NCBI GenBank assembly: GCA_015478775.1
Contig: JADMKP010000010.1
Coordinates: 360,593 to 424,592, forward strand
Source: Fermentimonas sp.
GTDB lineage: Bacteria; Bacteroidota; Bacteroidia; Bacteroidales; Dysgonomonadaceae
Reading direction: 5' to 3'
Length of the DNA: 64,000 nt
Both the position numbers and the translations under genes were made by a program. Under the pieces are notes generated by a model that was not told the origin of the DNA, did not search any database, and was given only the letters and a program-made list of their open reading frames with translations. Every line of letters begins with the position of its first letter. The stretch's first letter is position 1. Positions 19,442 to 28,294 of the stretch are shown one piece after another.

Positions 19442-19891
19442 TTACAGAGCGTCTCTTAGTGCTTTAATTTCGTTATGAGATAATTTAATTATCTGAAGTT
19501 GACTTAGTAGTATTTCTCTTTGGGTAGGTGTTAATTCATCCGAATCGAGGGCTGTATTGTATGCAGTAATTGCTGCATCTTCGCCTCGCTCGCAGTTGTT
19601 TAACACAACCTTGCGGTCTCCACCAGTTAGAAAAGCACCTACATCCATCCATCCTCTGTATATTTTGCCCAGAGCCATTGTGCCTGTAGCTATTTTCTCG
19701 CCCAAGAGGGCTACTTCTGCTGTTAGCTCACTATGGAAGGCTTGACTTTCGTTTATTTTTTCTTGAAATACTATTTTTAAATCTGCATCTTCAACTTCCA
19801 GGTTATCAATAGCTTTTTTGTAACCTTCTACTCTGTCGTTATTTATCTTTACTAAATCGTTTAATACTTCTGCTTGTTTTTCGAAATGCAT
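19442..19891 (-). CDS. PA2169/DUF2383 family four-helix-bundle protein
   Basis: The 149-residue, all-helical protein matches the PA2169 family (DUF2383), ferritin-like four-helix bundles found near stress genes. The N-terminal helix reads VLNDLVKINNDRVEGYKKAI, and the centre has GTMALGKIYRGWMDV and a conserved ERGEDAA stretch near residue 107. Function is not established. The neighbours (CsbD just upstream on the same strand, DUF421, pirin and Dps nearby) suggest a stress or stationary-phase role, which is inference. Confidence 0.85.
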   Translation of the reverse strand: MHFEKQAEVLNDLVKINNDRVEGYKKAIDNLEVEDADLKIVFQEKINESQAFHSELTAEVALLGEKIATGTMALGKIYRGWMDVGAFLTGGDRKVVLNNCERGEDAAITAYNTALDSDELTPTQREILLSQLQIIKLSHNEIKALRDAL

Positions 19892-19964
19892 AATTATCGG
19901 TTTTAAGAATTAATAATTTATTTACTGACAATACACTTATTAATTATATTAGTCAGACTTTAAT

Positions 19965-20162
19965 CTAAAAACGATCTAATTCTCTATCGAACCAACTTCT
20001 AACCTCATCTTTAGATTTACCTGTTCTTTTTTGGATTCTTCCTAAAAGTTCATCCTCTTTGCCTTCTACATAGAGTAAATCATCATCTGTAAGATCAGAC
20101 CATTCTTGTTTTGCACGACCTTTTAATTCATTCCAGTTTCCTTTAATTCTTAATTTGTCCAT
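19965..20162 (-). CDS. CsbD family stress protein
   Basis: The 65-residue protein has the CsbD signature: [23 protein letters not shown] at the start, then [21 protein letters not shown]. CsbD-like proteins are small, hydrophilic and induced by the general stress response in other bacteria. The molecular function is unknown. The gene lies 73 bases upstream of the four-helix-bundle gene. A 6-bp inverted repeat (CTCTAT at 20199-20204, ATAGAG at 20214-20219) stands 37 bases before the ATG and may be a leader hairpin or operator. Confidence 0.88.
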   Translation of the reverse strand: MDKLRIKGNWNELKGRAKQEWSDLTDDDLLYVEGKEDELLGRIQKRTGKSKDEVRSWFDRELDRF

Positions 20163-20449
20163 AATAGATAAGTTTTATATGAGTTCCTTAATTGAAAGCT
20201 CTATCTCATAAACATAGAGAATTTGAGTATGGTTCATGATATTGGTGGATATAAAAGTTATTTATGGTTGATTAACTAGTTTTCATATAATCAGGTGGTT
20301 ATAAAAGAAATGTGTTTGTAAACTTTTAAAAAGAACAAAAGATTATTTATAATGTTTTAAAGAGGTGCATTTAGAAGACTAGCTTGCTTGTATTATGTAT
20401 TAACGAGAAATAGTGTAACTTTTAGTATACTGTTAAAAATTGATTGATT

Positions 20450-21142
20450 ATGGATTGGCTTGAATTACTTTTTGGTGATGAAGATGCGAATTTTTTACTA
20501 GAAATTGCTTTACGCTCTGTTATAATGTTTTTACTCATATTCCTTGGATTAAGAGTAGCGGGAAGAAGGGGTGTTAGGCAATTATCAATTTTTGAACTGC
20601 TTATAATCATTTCACTTGGGTCTGCAGCAGGTGACCCCATGATATATAAAGAGATTGGTATTTTAAATTCATTAGTGGCCTTTGCGGTGGTTTTCTTTGT
20701 GTATTGACTGATAACCAAGCTAGTTGAAAATTCTGAAAAGATGGAGGATATACTTGAGGGTGAGCCCATGTATATTATTAGAGATGGAAAAGTTTCTAAA
20801 GAGGCTTTGAAAAATAAAGTGCTTGCAGGAGATGAGTTTTTTGCTTCGTTGAGATTTCAAAACTTTTCGCATATGGGACAGGTTAAAGCGGCTATTTTGG
20901 AAACGTCGGGTGAGGTGAGCATACTTCCGTTTAAAGATGATGAAGTGAAGCCAGGATTGCCTGTATGGCCCGATCTATTGCACAATATGTATAAGGTGAT
21001 GCCTGCTGATGGTGTATATGCTTGTTATACGTGTGGTAGTACTAAACATATGGCGAGGGATGAGAAGGCCGATTGCACCTTTTGCAAGAAAAATAATGTG
21101 TGGATTGAGGCTATTAGTGAGGTTAAAAAGGAATTTGTTTAG
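20450..21142 (+). pseudogene. DUF421 (YetF-like) membrane protein interrupted by an in-frame TGA
   Basis: Two same-frame pieces form one DUF421 protein: residues 1-85 from ATG 20450 (two to three membrane segments, then LGSAAGDPMIYKEIGIL), a TGA at 20705-20707, and a continuation with LITKLVENSEKMEDILEG, which is the standard DUF421 sequence after the last membrane helix. The stop sits where intact proteins would have a residue such as Trp (TGG to TGA is one change). A restart at ATG 20741 would give the 133-residue soluble part. The C-terminus carries two CxxC pairs (CYTC and CTFC), a zinc-ribbon-like end. Confidence 0.75.
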
Positions 21143-21157
21143 AATTGAGTTAATATT

Positions 21158-21367
21158 TTAGATAAACACATCAATGTGGCCAATGGACTTGGCATATTTA
21201 CTTACTACGGCTTCTTTAGAGAAATCAGTTCCTAGATTTTATCTTCCTACTTATATTACGGATGCATCGAGGGAGTTAGTGCCAAATATATTAGCTACCG
21301 TTGATGGTATGCCAATATATAAGTATTGAGCTAATAAAACAAGCACGGGTGATTGAGGTTTAATAGT
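21158..21367 (-). pseudogene. decayed ORF remnant downstream of pirin
   Basis: One minus-strand frame reads protein-like for about 67 codons, with two in-frame stops: SPVLVLLAQYLYIGIPST, then VANIFGTNSLDASVI-stop-VGR-stop, then NLGTDFSKEAVVSKYAKSIG and a final stop at 21158-21160. It begins a few bases after the pirin stop codon on the same strand. I cannot name the parent family. It may be the C-terminal remnant of a former pirin neighbour. Confidence 0.45.
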
Positions 21368-21373
21368 TTAATT

Positions 21374-22297
21374 CTAAGAAAGTGGATTGGGCGCTGGACC
21401 AACCTCTTTGCCTCCTGATTTTATTCTTGTTTCGGGTAATGGAATAAACTCTTTGTTGTCGTTTGGAGGTAGAATAATTCGCCCTGCCTGCCAGTCGGCT
21501 TTGGCTTGCTCGATTCTTTCTTTACGCGACGAGACAAAATTCCACCAAATAAATCGTTCTCCCAATGGTTCTCCCCCTAATAAAAGTAGTGTTGTATTTT
21601 CAATTGCAACTATTGAAGGATCTTCGTTTTTTGAGAATATAATCATTTGACCCATATAATAATTGAAGCTATCTATCTGGAGCTTGCCGTTTGCAATATA
21701 AATTGATCGTTCTGAATATCCTATTGGCAATGCAATTTTTGCACCTGCATCTAAGTTTACATGTAAATAGAAAAGTGGTGAGTGTGTCTTTACATTATTT
21801 TTTAATCCGTATGCCTCACCTGCCACCAGTCGCATCCACACTCCTTTATCAGTGTGCGTTCCCAGCTGTTCTGGTTGATAATTCTTGAACGTTGGAGTAC
21901 TCTCTTCGTCCTTTTCGGGGAGGGCAACCCATGTTTGAATCATTTCTAATGAGCTCTTTGCAAGTAGTTCGGGGTCTTCAAATCGCTCTGAATGTGAAAT
22001 ACCTTTGCCTGCCGTCATCCAGTTTACTTCACCTGGGCGTATTGCTTGTTCTACTCCCAGACTATCGCGGTGTGTTACCTGGCCTCCTAATAGGTAGGTT
22101 ACAGTGGATAGGCCAATATGAGGATGAGGAAGTACGTCCATTGAGGCAATGTTAGTTGGCATGGATGATATAGGACCGGCATGATCTAAAAAGATAAATG
22201 GTCCCACCATTCTACGACGACGATAGAGCAATATTCTGCGCACTTCTAGGCTATCGCTTATGGCTTCCATGCGTGCATCAATTATAATTTCAGGCAT
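21374..22297 (-). CDS. pirin family protein
   Basis: The 307-residue bicupin belongs to the pirin family. The N-terminal cupin has FLDHAGP (residues 37-43), the metal-binding HPHIGLSTVTYLLGG (about 58-72) with THRDSLG after it, and KGISHSERF (about 98-106); these carry the His/Glu ligands for a single metal ion. The C-terminal cupin has GEPLGERFIWWNFVSS. Some bacterial pirins have quercetinase activity, others bind metabolic enzymes, so the exact role is open. Its gene lies between the broken DUF421 gene and dps, within a stress-like group. Confidence 0.92.
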   Translation of the reverse strand: MPEIIIDARMEAISDSLEVRRILLYRRRRMVGPFIFLDHAGPISSMPTNIASMDVLPHPHIGLSTVTYLLGGQVTHRDSLGVEQAIRPGEVNWMTAGKGISHSERFEDPELLAKSSLEMIQTWVALPEKDEESTPTFKNYQPEQLGTHTDKGVWMRLVAGEAYGLKNNVKTHSPLFYLHVNLDAGAKIALPIGYSERSIYIANGKLQIDSFNYYMGQMIIFSKNEDPSIVAIENTTLLLLGGEPLGERFIWWNFVSSRKERIEQAKADWQAGRIILPPNDNKEFIPLPETRIKSGGKEVGPAPNPLS

Positions 22298-22728
22298 ATG
22301 CTTAATAATTTGATTGTTACTATTATTATTTATAAATGTTTTTTGTTTTCTGCAAGTTAATTATAATTGATATTTATTTTGCTTTACACAATAAATATTT
22401 ACCTATTCCTCAAGGAAATATTGATAATAATACTGAATTGGATCAAAATGACGAGTATTAATTGGTGAGATAAATAATATCTTATATCATTGGGTTAACT
22501 AAAAACTCTCTTAATTTTGTGTTTTCGGAGTTTTATTTTGGAAACTTAATGTTGCACCTTGGATAACAAATGGAAAATTTTATTTATACAAAACTTAATT
22601 TATTGGTAAATAATAATCATTTACATACTCTGTTTGATGGAGGTTTAATTGGGGTATAAATATGGTTTTAATTTAGAAAAAAGTTTTATAAACATAGATT
22701 TATTCGATTTATCATATTAGCTTTTATA
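22298..22728. other. AT-rich intergenic stretch between pirin and dps
   Basis: About 430 bases separate the divergent pirin and dps genes. I see no ORF with protein-like sequence. AAAAACTC (22501-22508) can pair with GAGTTTT (22528-22534) to form a weak hairpin. The right end holds the dps promoter. Confidence 0.5.
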
Positions 22729-22760
22729 TTTGTTAATATCGTGTTTTTTTTGTACATTTG
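22729..22760 (+). promoter_or_regulatory. Bacteroidetes-type promoter of dps
   Basis: TTTG (22729-22732), a 20-base spacer and TACATTTG (22753-22760) fit the consensus. The ATG of dps follows at 22798. Confidence 0.78.
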
Positions 22761-22797
22761 TTTTAGAAATCAATTAATAAAACAAAGAAAAGAAATT

Positions 22798-23271
22798 ATG
22801 AAAACATTAAATTATTTACAATTAGATCCTAAGAGTACAGAAGGCACAGTTGATGGTTTGCAGAAGTTATTGGCAAATTTGCAGCTATATTATACCAACC
22901 TTAGAGGTTTTCACTGGAATGTAAAAGGAATTGAGTTTTTTGGTGCTCACGAAAAATATGAAGAGTATTATGATGAAGCAGCAGCTCATATTGACGAAGT
23001 TGCAGAACGTATATTGATGCTTGGTGGTGTTCCTTCACATAACTTTAGTGAATACTTAAAAGTTGCCACTATAAAGGAAACTGGCGTTGTTAATGATCCG
23101 GTTACAATTGGAAAGCATTTGTTAGATTATCTGAAAGAGCTTATTGCTATAGAACGTGAAGTTTTGGAAGCAGCGGGCGAAAACAATGATGAGGGCACTG
23201 CAGCACTTATTAGTGATTTGATATCTGGTCATGAAAAAGCCGTTTGGATGCTTACTGCATCGCTTTCTTAA
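22798..23271 (+). CDS. dps: Dps family DNA-binding ferritin-like protein
   Basis: The 157-residue protein stores iron as a dodecamer and protects DNA from oxidative damage. Ferroxidase residues are visible in RGFHWNVKGIEFFGAHEKYEEYYDEAA: His in FHW, a second His, then Asp/Glu, continuing with HIDEVAERIL. I chose ATG 22798 (MKTLNYLQLD). A GTG at 22741 in the same frame would add 19 residues that overlap the promoter. No OxyR site was identified. A terminator follows. Confidence 0.92.
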   Translation: MKTLNYLQLDPKSTEGTVDGLQKLLANLQLYYTNLRGFHWNVKGIEFFGAHEKYEEYYDEAAAHIDEVAERILMLGGVPSHNFSEYLKVATIKETGVVNDPVTIGKHLLDYLKELIAIEREVLEAAGENNDEGTAALISDLISGHEKAVWMLTASLS

Positions 23272-23331
23272 CCTAAGAAGTAAAAGACTAGTTCTTAATA
23301 ACCTTGGCAGGTTATAACAATATAAAATATT

Positions 23332-23367
23332 AAGGGGCTTTTCCTAAAAAGGGAAGCTCCTTTTTTT
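23332..23367 (+). terminator. intrinsic terminator between dps and the response regulator gene
   Basis: AAGGGGCTTTTC pairs with GGGAAGCTCCTT (about 12 bp with G-T pairs), followed by seven T. The genes on both sides converge here, so it may act in both directions. Confidence 0.85.
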
Positions 23368-23371
23368 ATTT

Positions 23372-24091
23372 TTACTTATTTTCAATTAATACCATAAATT
23401 GCTTTTTATAAGTCTCGCCAATAGGTATCTGCTTTTTATCAATTATGATTCTGTTCTTATTAATACTCGATATTTTATCAACGTTGATTATGTAAGAACG
23501 GTGTACTCTTACAAACTTGCCCAACGGTAGATCTTCCTCTAATTGCTTAAGGCTCATTAAGGACAATATAGGTTTAAGATCGTTTAAGGTATATATCTTT
23601 ACATAATCTTTTAATCCCTCGATATATAAGATATCGTCGTATATTATGTGAAGATACTTGTATTCTGACTTCACAAATATTCCTACTTTCTCTCTCTCCT
23701 TTTCTAATTCTGGAATTGATTTCTGTTTTATAATTTCAAACCAGTTGTAAGCTTTTTTAGCTGCTGCAACAAACTCTTCGAAAGAGAAAGGTTTTAACAG
23801 GTAATCCAGTGCATTTACTCTGTAGCCTTCTACGGCATATTCGCTAAACGCAGTTGTAAAAACAACACGTGTATGCAAACCAATTGTATGTGCAAAATCC
23901 ATCCCGTTTACTTCGGGCATCTGGATATCGAGGAATAAAACATCTACTGTCTCGTTCGCAATATTCTGCATTGCAGACAGTGCATTACTATACTTGCCTG
24001 TTAACTTCAAAAAAGGAACTTTATTTACATAAGATTCTAGCAAAGAAACAGCTAAAGGTTCATCATCAACTATCCAACAATTCAGTATCAT
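23372..24091 (-). CDS. LytTR-type response regulator
   Basis: The 239-residue protein has a receiver domain (1-120, acidic pocket Asp9/Asp10 and phosphoacceptor Asp55 in LFLDIQMPEVNG, then Lys in YLLKPFSFEEF) and a C-terminal LytTR DNA-binding domain (about 140-235, with FVRVHRSYIINVDKI). It is the partner of the sensor kinase encoded just upstream: the two genes overlap by 26 bases. Target genes are unknown; the barrel gene at the head of the operon is an obvious candidate. Confidence 0.93.
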   Translation of the reverse strand: MILNCWIVDDEPLAVSLLESYVNKVPFLKLTGKYSNALSAMQNIANETVDVLFLDIQMPEVNGMDFAHTIGLHTRVVFTTAFSEYAVEGYRVNALDYLLKPFSFEEFVAAAKKAYNWFEIIKQKSIPELEKEREKVGIFVKSEYKYLHIIYDDILYIEGLKDYVKIYTLNDLKPILSLMSLKQLEEDLPLGKFVRVHRSYIINVDKISSINKNRIIIDKKQIPIGETYKKQFMVLIENK

Positions 24092-25166
24092 CCATTATCT
24101 TTTTTGTATCGAGTATAAGTAGAGTTGAGTATATATCGTTTTCAATTTTTGTTTCCCATTTATAGCTACCCAATTTTAATAATTCGAGCCTTCTTTTTAC
24201 TAAATCGAGTCCTATACCGCTACCGCTCTTGTCTGACTGTGACTTGGGGAAATAACTATTTTTACATTCAAACTTAACTTTTCCATTGGGTTGCTCTTCT
24301 AACGACACATCAATAAACGACGGTTTATCTCCACTTATACCATGCTTAAATGCATTTTCTATCAAAGATATAAAAATTAAAGGAGGAATGAGGGTATTAC
24401 CTTTTTCAGAATTACTAAATTCCGCTGTGAGCTTAACATTATCCGAAAGTCTAATTCTCATTAAGTCTATGTAGTTGCGCATAAAATTTATCTCTTGCCT
24501 CAACGGCACATAGGCTTGATTGTTGTCATATAATAAATGGCGAAGGAGCTTGCTTAAACTAACTACTGCTTTTTGAGCTTTTGGTGGATCGAACTCAATT
24601 AAAGCATATATATTATTTAGAGTATTGAGAAGAAAATGCGGATTAATCTGGTTTTTTAAATTTTGGAGTTCAGCTTCTGATTTAGCCTTTTCAAGCTCTT
24701 TACGCTCATTATCTACCTCAAACAACCTGAATGTCATTTTGGAAGCAACACTTAATCCCAGAATCAAGAAAAGCGAAGTTGAGTTGCGAATTATATGTGT
24801 TAATGAAATAACATTGCCCCTTCTTCCTCGCCAACGAGGTTTTAGATCTGGAAAAAGAGCATCTAGCCAAATCCAACTGTAATTCATTAAAAATGCAACA
24901 ATAGCAATGAGCAGTATATTATAAATAATAAAACCTTTTATTTTTCCTTTAAACAGCAGTTTCTCAATAAATATGAAATAATTCACATAAAACACTAGCA
25001 TAAAGCCAACCAATCCGGGTAAAGACCTTAAAAATGGACGCCAATTAAACAACTGTTCGCTATCCATAAAAAAGTATGGGAGGATAAAAATCACCCCCCA
25101 TAATAATATGTGAACAAACACATTATTCCATGCTATTTGCCGATCTCGATGTATTTTGTTATCCAT
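24066..25166 (-). CDS. LytS-type sensor histidine kinase
   Basis: The 366-residue kinase has four predicted membrane segments (about 15-33, 52-68, 78-100 and 128-142), a short coiled coil (150-172), the His_kinase motif NQINPHFLLNTLNNIYALI with phosphorylated His177, and an HATPase domain with an N box (ENAFKHGI) and a G box (GSGIGLDLVKRRLELL). No large sensing domain is present, so the membrane part probably senses the signal. It overlaps the regulator gene and lies 21 bases downstream of the barrel protein gene. Confidence 0.93.
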   Translation of the reverse strand: MDNKIHRDRQIAWNNVFVHILLWGVIFILPYFFMDSEQLFNWRPFLRSLPGLVGFMLVFYVNYFIFIEKLLFKGKIKGFIIYNILLIAIVAFLMNYSWIWLDALFPDLKPRWRGRRGNVISLTHIIRNSTSLFLILGLSVASKMTFRLFEVDNERKELEKAKSEAELQNLKNQINPHFLLNTLNNIYALIEFDPPKAQKAVVSLSKLLRHLLYDNNQAYVPLRQEINFMRNYIDLMRIRLSDNVKLTAEFSNSEKGNTLIPPLIFISLIENAFKHGISGDKPSFIDVSLEEQPNGKVKFECKNSYFPKSQSDKSGSGIGLDLVKRRLELLKLGSYKWETKIENDIYSTLLILDTKKIMDDTELLDS

Positions 25167-25187
25167 AATATAAGAATTTAAGTTTGG

Positions 25188-28031
25188 TTACATTCTTCCG
25201 CGGCCACCGTCGGGACCTCTTCTATTTTGCATCATATCGCTTTGCGTGGCACCTCCTTTAAAGATGTTAAAGCGATATACAAAATGCACCATAAAGTAGG
25301 TTGTTAAAGTATTTGTTGTTGTATCGCGTATATAATTTGAAGAAACACTTCTGCTTATATTGCTTCTTTGTTGCAAAATATCGTATATCTTAAAACGTAT
25401 TGTACCATTCTTTTGTTTGAAAATTGTTTTTTGAAGAGAAGCGTTCCACAACCATTCATTTTGCTCAAATCCATCGGCATAACCCGAATTAGTATTATAA
25501 TTAATATCACTCTCTAGAGTGAAATTTAATGGAAGATAAATTGATGTACTTGCATTTGCTCCATAATTAAAATACTCTTGATCGCGTTGCCCTTCTAGAC
25601 TGTTTGTTACATTGTTGTAACTCACATTGCCTCTTACACTAAAATCAAATTGATCTGAACGATAGTTTATACCTAATACCTCGCTTAAATTTAATCTCTT
25701 GCTTAAGTTACTGTCCCTTATAATATTTATATCGTCGGGGTTCACTATTTCATTTGTTCCAGTGTAAGTTCCAGTATATCCATTAGAGTGATTGTAACTT
25801 GCAAAGGACATTGAGAATAGTGAGAACTTAATATTTTTGAAAGGTATATTCATCATTACACGACCATTTGCATTCCAATTACCTTGAATATTCTCGTACG
25901 TGGTAATTTTTCTACCAGATGATATATCTGTTGCTGTAAGAGACACCACATCGTTAGTCATATAACCTGCATTAGCAAAAGCATTGAATGAGCTTGCTTT
26001 CTCGGGGTTAGAGGAGCGATATCTAACATTTAATCTATGCTCAAAAGATGGTGTAAGATCGGGATTACCAAACCTAATATTTAATGGATCTGAAATATCA
26101 ATTACTGGAGAAAGTTGATTAACAGATGGTTGGTTTGTGCTACCAAAATACCTTATTCTTAAATTCGAATTTCTATTCCAACGATAATTGAATTGAGCCA
26201 TGGGTGCAAAATTAATTACATCTTGCCTGAGTGTATCAATTATCTGCTCGCCAATGAATGTTTTATTTCTAGAGCTGGATGGTTGCATAGAAAATCCAAC
26301 CATATAATCATATTTTTCTCTGATAGATTGAAAATTAAGCTCTAATTCCTGACGAATAAAATTGTTATCTAAACGTTTACTATAAAGAGTATCAAGCACA
26401 TTGTAGTTACCAGATCCCAATTCTTCTTCAGTTCGTGTATCTCTATCTGAAATTGAAACATTTTTTCTGTACTGATAGGCAAGTTGTATAAAATTATTCT
26501 TACCTATAGGCTCTACATATGATATATATCCGCGCCATGAGTTATTATCATTTATATTTGTGAAACGCTGATCAATTAAATCATTAGGACGAGTACCTCT
26601 GTAGTACATTGTTTCCGAAATACTGGTTCCATTATTTTCTGAATTACCAGTATTTCCACTAAGTTGAGCACTAATTACTCTTCCATCGTCTCCTAATTTG
26701 CGGCTAAAATCTAACCTTCCACCAACTTCACTACCCTTTCCTTCTGAGTAGTAATCTGAATGGCCATCGTTGATTCTATCTCCTGTTAATTCTTCTAAAG
26801 TATTAAATTCTCCTGTTTCTGATCTGGAGTTATTATATATTGAAGCATTGGGACGGAATATTAATTTAGTATATTCATTTGGATCCCACTCTAGTCTTAA
26901 ATCCATATTAAAGTTTTCACTCAAATTATTAGATCTATTTGATTCGTCCTCTAAAGTATTGCCGGCGCTTAGAATATTTTGAGTGAATTCATCTGAAATA
27001 ATGTCTGTGTCTGTATAGCCATAGCGTACATTTCCTCCTAATTTAAATTTTGATGAGAACTCTTTACTGAAGTTTCCTCCAATATTACCAGAAGTTGAAA
27101 TACCATTGGTGCCTCCAAACATTCCTCCACGACCACCTCTTCCACCCATGCTTCCAAACATTGCTGTACCAAGGTCAGAGAATCCCGCATTATTAGTATT
27201 ATTTATTCCTCCAAGCACTGTATATTGATCGTTATTCTTCATGTAATTAACCATTACATTAGCTTCATATCTATCCTTACTTCCATAACCTGCAAAAGCA
27301 CTCCCAAATAATCCTTCTTTCATGCCGGGTCTAACAGTTAGATTTATGACGTTCTCCTCTTCACCATCATCAAAACCGGTCATTTGAGCCATTTCTGATC
27401 TTCTTTCTAATACTTGAAGTTTTTCAACCATATTTGCAGGTAAGTTTTTAGATGCAACTTTAGGGTCGTTGCTAAAGAACTCTTCTCCGTCTACTAATAT
27501 TTTAGTAATAGCTCTGCCATTAACAGTTATATTACCCTCAGTATCTATTTCAACACCTGGCATTTTTTTTAATAAATCTTCTACTACAGCACTCTCTGTA
27601 ACCTTATATGAGTCGGCATTATACTCTAGTGTATCGCCTTTTACTACTATCTCTGCTGCTTTTGCGGTAACAACAGTTTCAGATAATAATATATTATCAA
27701 CACTCATGGTGAGCTTGCCTAAATTCACCACAGGGGCAGAAGAAGAAACTACTACATCTTTGAATAAATCGTTATAACCAATAAATGATATTTGTAAAAT
27801 ATATGAACCATTGCTAACAGGAATATTAAAACGTCCATCCAAATCTGATGCTTTACCTGTAATAAAAGTGCTATCCGATTTCTGCAAGACTCTAATATTG
27901 GCCTGGGGAATAGGCTCTTCTGTGGCTTCAGAAAATAATTCGCCTCTAATACTGCGACTAACATCAGATTGTGCGGAAATTGAAAATACTGACAACAATA
28001 ATAGGGACACAAAGAAATAGATTTTTTTCAT
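25188..28031 (-). CDS. outer-membrane beta-barrel protein, TonB receptor-like (OMP_b-brl_3 type)
   Basis: The 947-residue protein has a signal peptide (cleavage near SISAQ, residue 21), a carboxypeptidase-like N-terminal domain (about 28-110), a plug-like region (about 135-235, with DTLEYNADSYKV and NGRAITKILVDGEEFFSNDP) and a long barrel. These features fit the outer-membrane barrel family that resembles TonB receptors but has no clear TonB box. A Gly-rich loop (GGRGGRGGMFGG) lies near residue 305, and the C-terminus ends GGRGRM instead of an aromatic residue. It heads an operon with the kinase and regulator genes. Confidence 0.85.
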   Translation of the reverse strand: MKKIYFFVSLLLLSVFSISAQSDVSRSIRGELFSEATEEPIPQANIRVLQKSDSTFITGKASDLDGRFNIPVSNGSYILQISFIGYNDLFKDVVVSSSAPVVNLGKLTMSVDNILLSETVVTAKAAEIVVKGDTLEYNADSYKVTESAVVEDLLKKMPGVEIDTEGNITVNGRAITKILVDGEEFFSNDPKVASKNLPANMVEKLQVLERRSEMAQMTGFDDGEEENVINLTVRPGMKEGLFGSAFAGYGSKDRYEANVMVNYMKNNDQYTVLGGINNTNNAGFSDLGTAMFGSMGGRGGRGGMFGGTNGISTSGNIGGNFSKEFSSKFKLGGNVRYGYTDTDIISDEFTQNILSAGNTLEDESNRSNNLSENFNMDLRLEWDPNEYTKLIFRPNASIYNNSRSETGEFNTLEELTGDRINDGHSDYYSEGKGSEVGGRLDFSRKLGDDGRVISAQLSGNTGNSENNGTSISETMYYRGTRPNDLIDQRFTNINDNNSWRGYISYVEPIGKNNFIQLAYQYRKNVSISDRDTRTEEELGSGNYNVLDTLYSKRLDNNFIRQELELNFQSIREKYDYMVGFSMQPSSSRNKTFIGEQIIDTLRQDVINFAPMAQFNYRWNRNSNLRIRYFGSTNQPSVNQLSPVIDISDPLNIRFGNPDLTPSFEHRLNVRYRSSNPEKASSFNAFANAGYMTNDVVSLTATDISSGRKITTYENIQGNWNANGRVMMNIPFKNIKFSLFSMSFASYNHSNGYTGTYTGTNEIVNPDDINIIRDSNLSKRLNLSEVLGINYRSDQFDFSVRGNVSYNNVTNSLEGQRDQEYFNYGANASTSIYLPLNFTLESDINYNTNSGYADGFEQNEWLWNASLQKTIFKQKNGTIRFKIYDILQQRSNISRSVSSNYIRDTTTNTLTTYFMVHFVYRFNIFKGGATQSDMMQNRRGPDGGRGRM

Positions 28032-28294
28032 AAAATATATTTATAAATAGAAAGGATGAAACTTTAATCAATTGCAACAAAAATATAATAACGGGTTACT
28101 TACAACAAATCAAATAGACAAACCCACTATTTTCATCGACCAACAAAGGGTTATAGACTTTTAATAAATGACAGATTATAAATTATAATGAAGAAAATGC
28201 TTCATTTCATATAAAATATTCATATTTTTGCCAACTAGTCTATGTCATATAAGAAATTTAAATACTATTTAGTTAAAAAATAATTCAATTTACT

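Noticed and set aside
20705-20707. TGA read as Trp (altered genetic code) or selenocysteine in DUF421
   Set aside because: TGA serves as a normal stop elsewhere in the window, and no selenocysteine element is seen; a point mutation is simpler.
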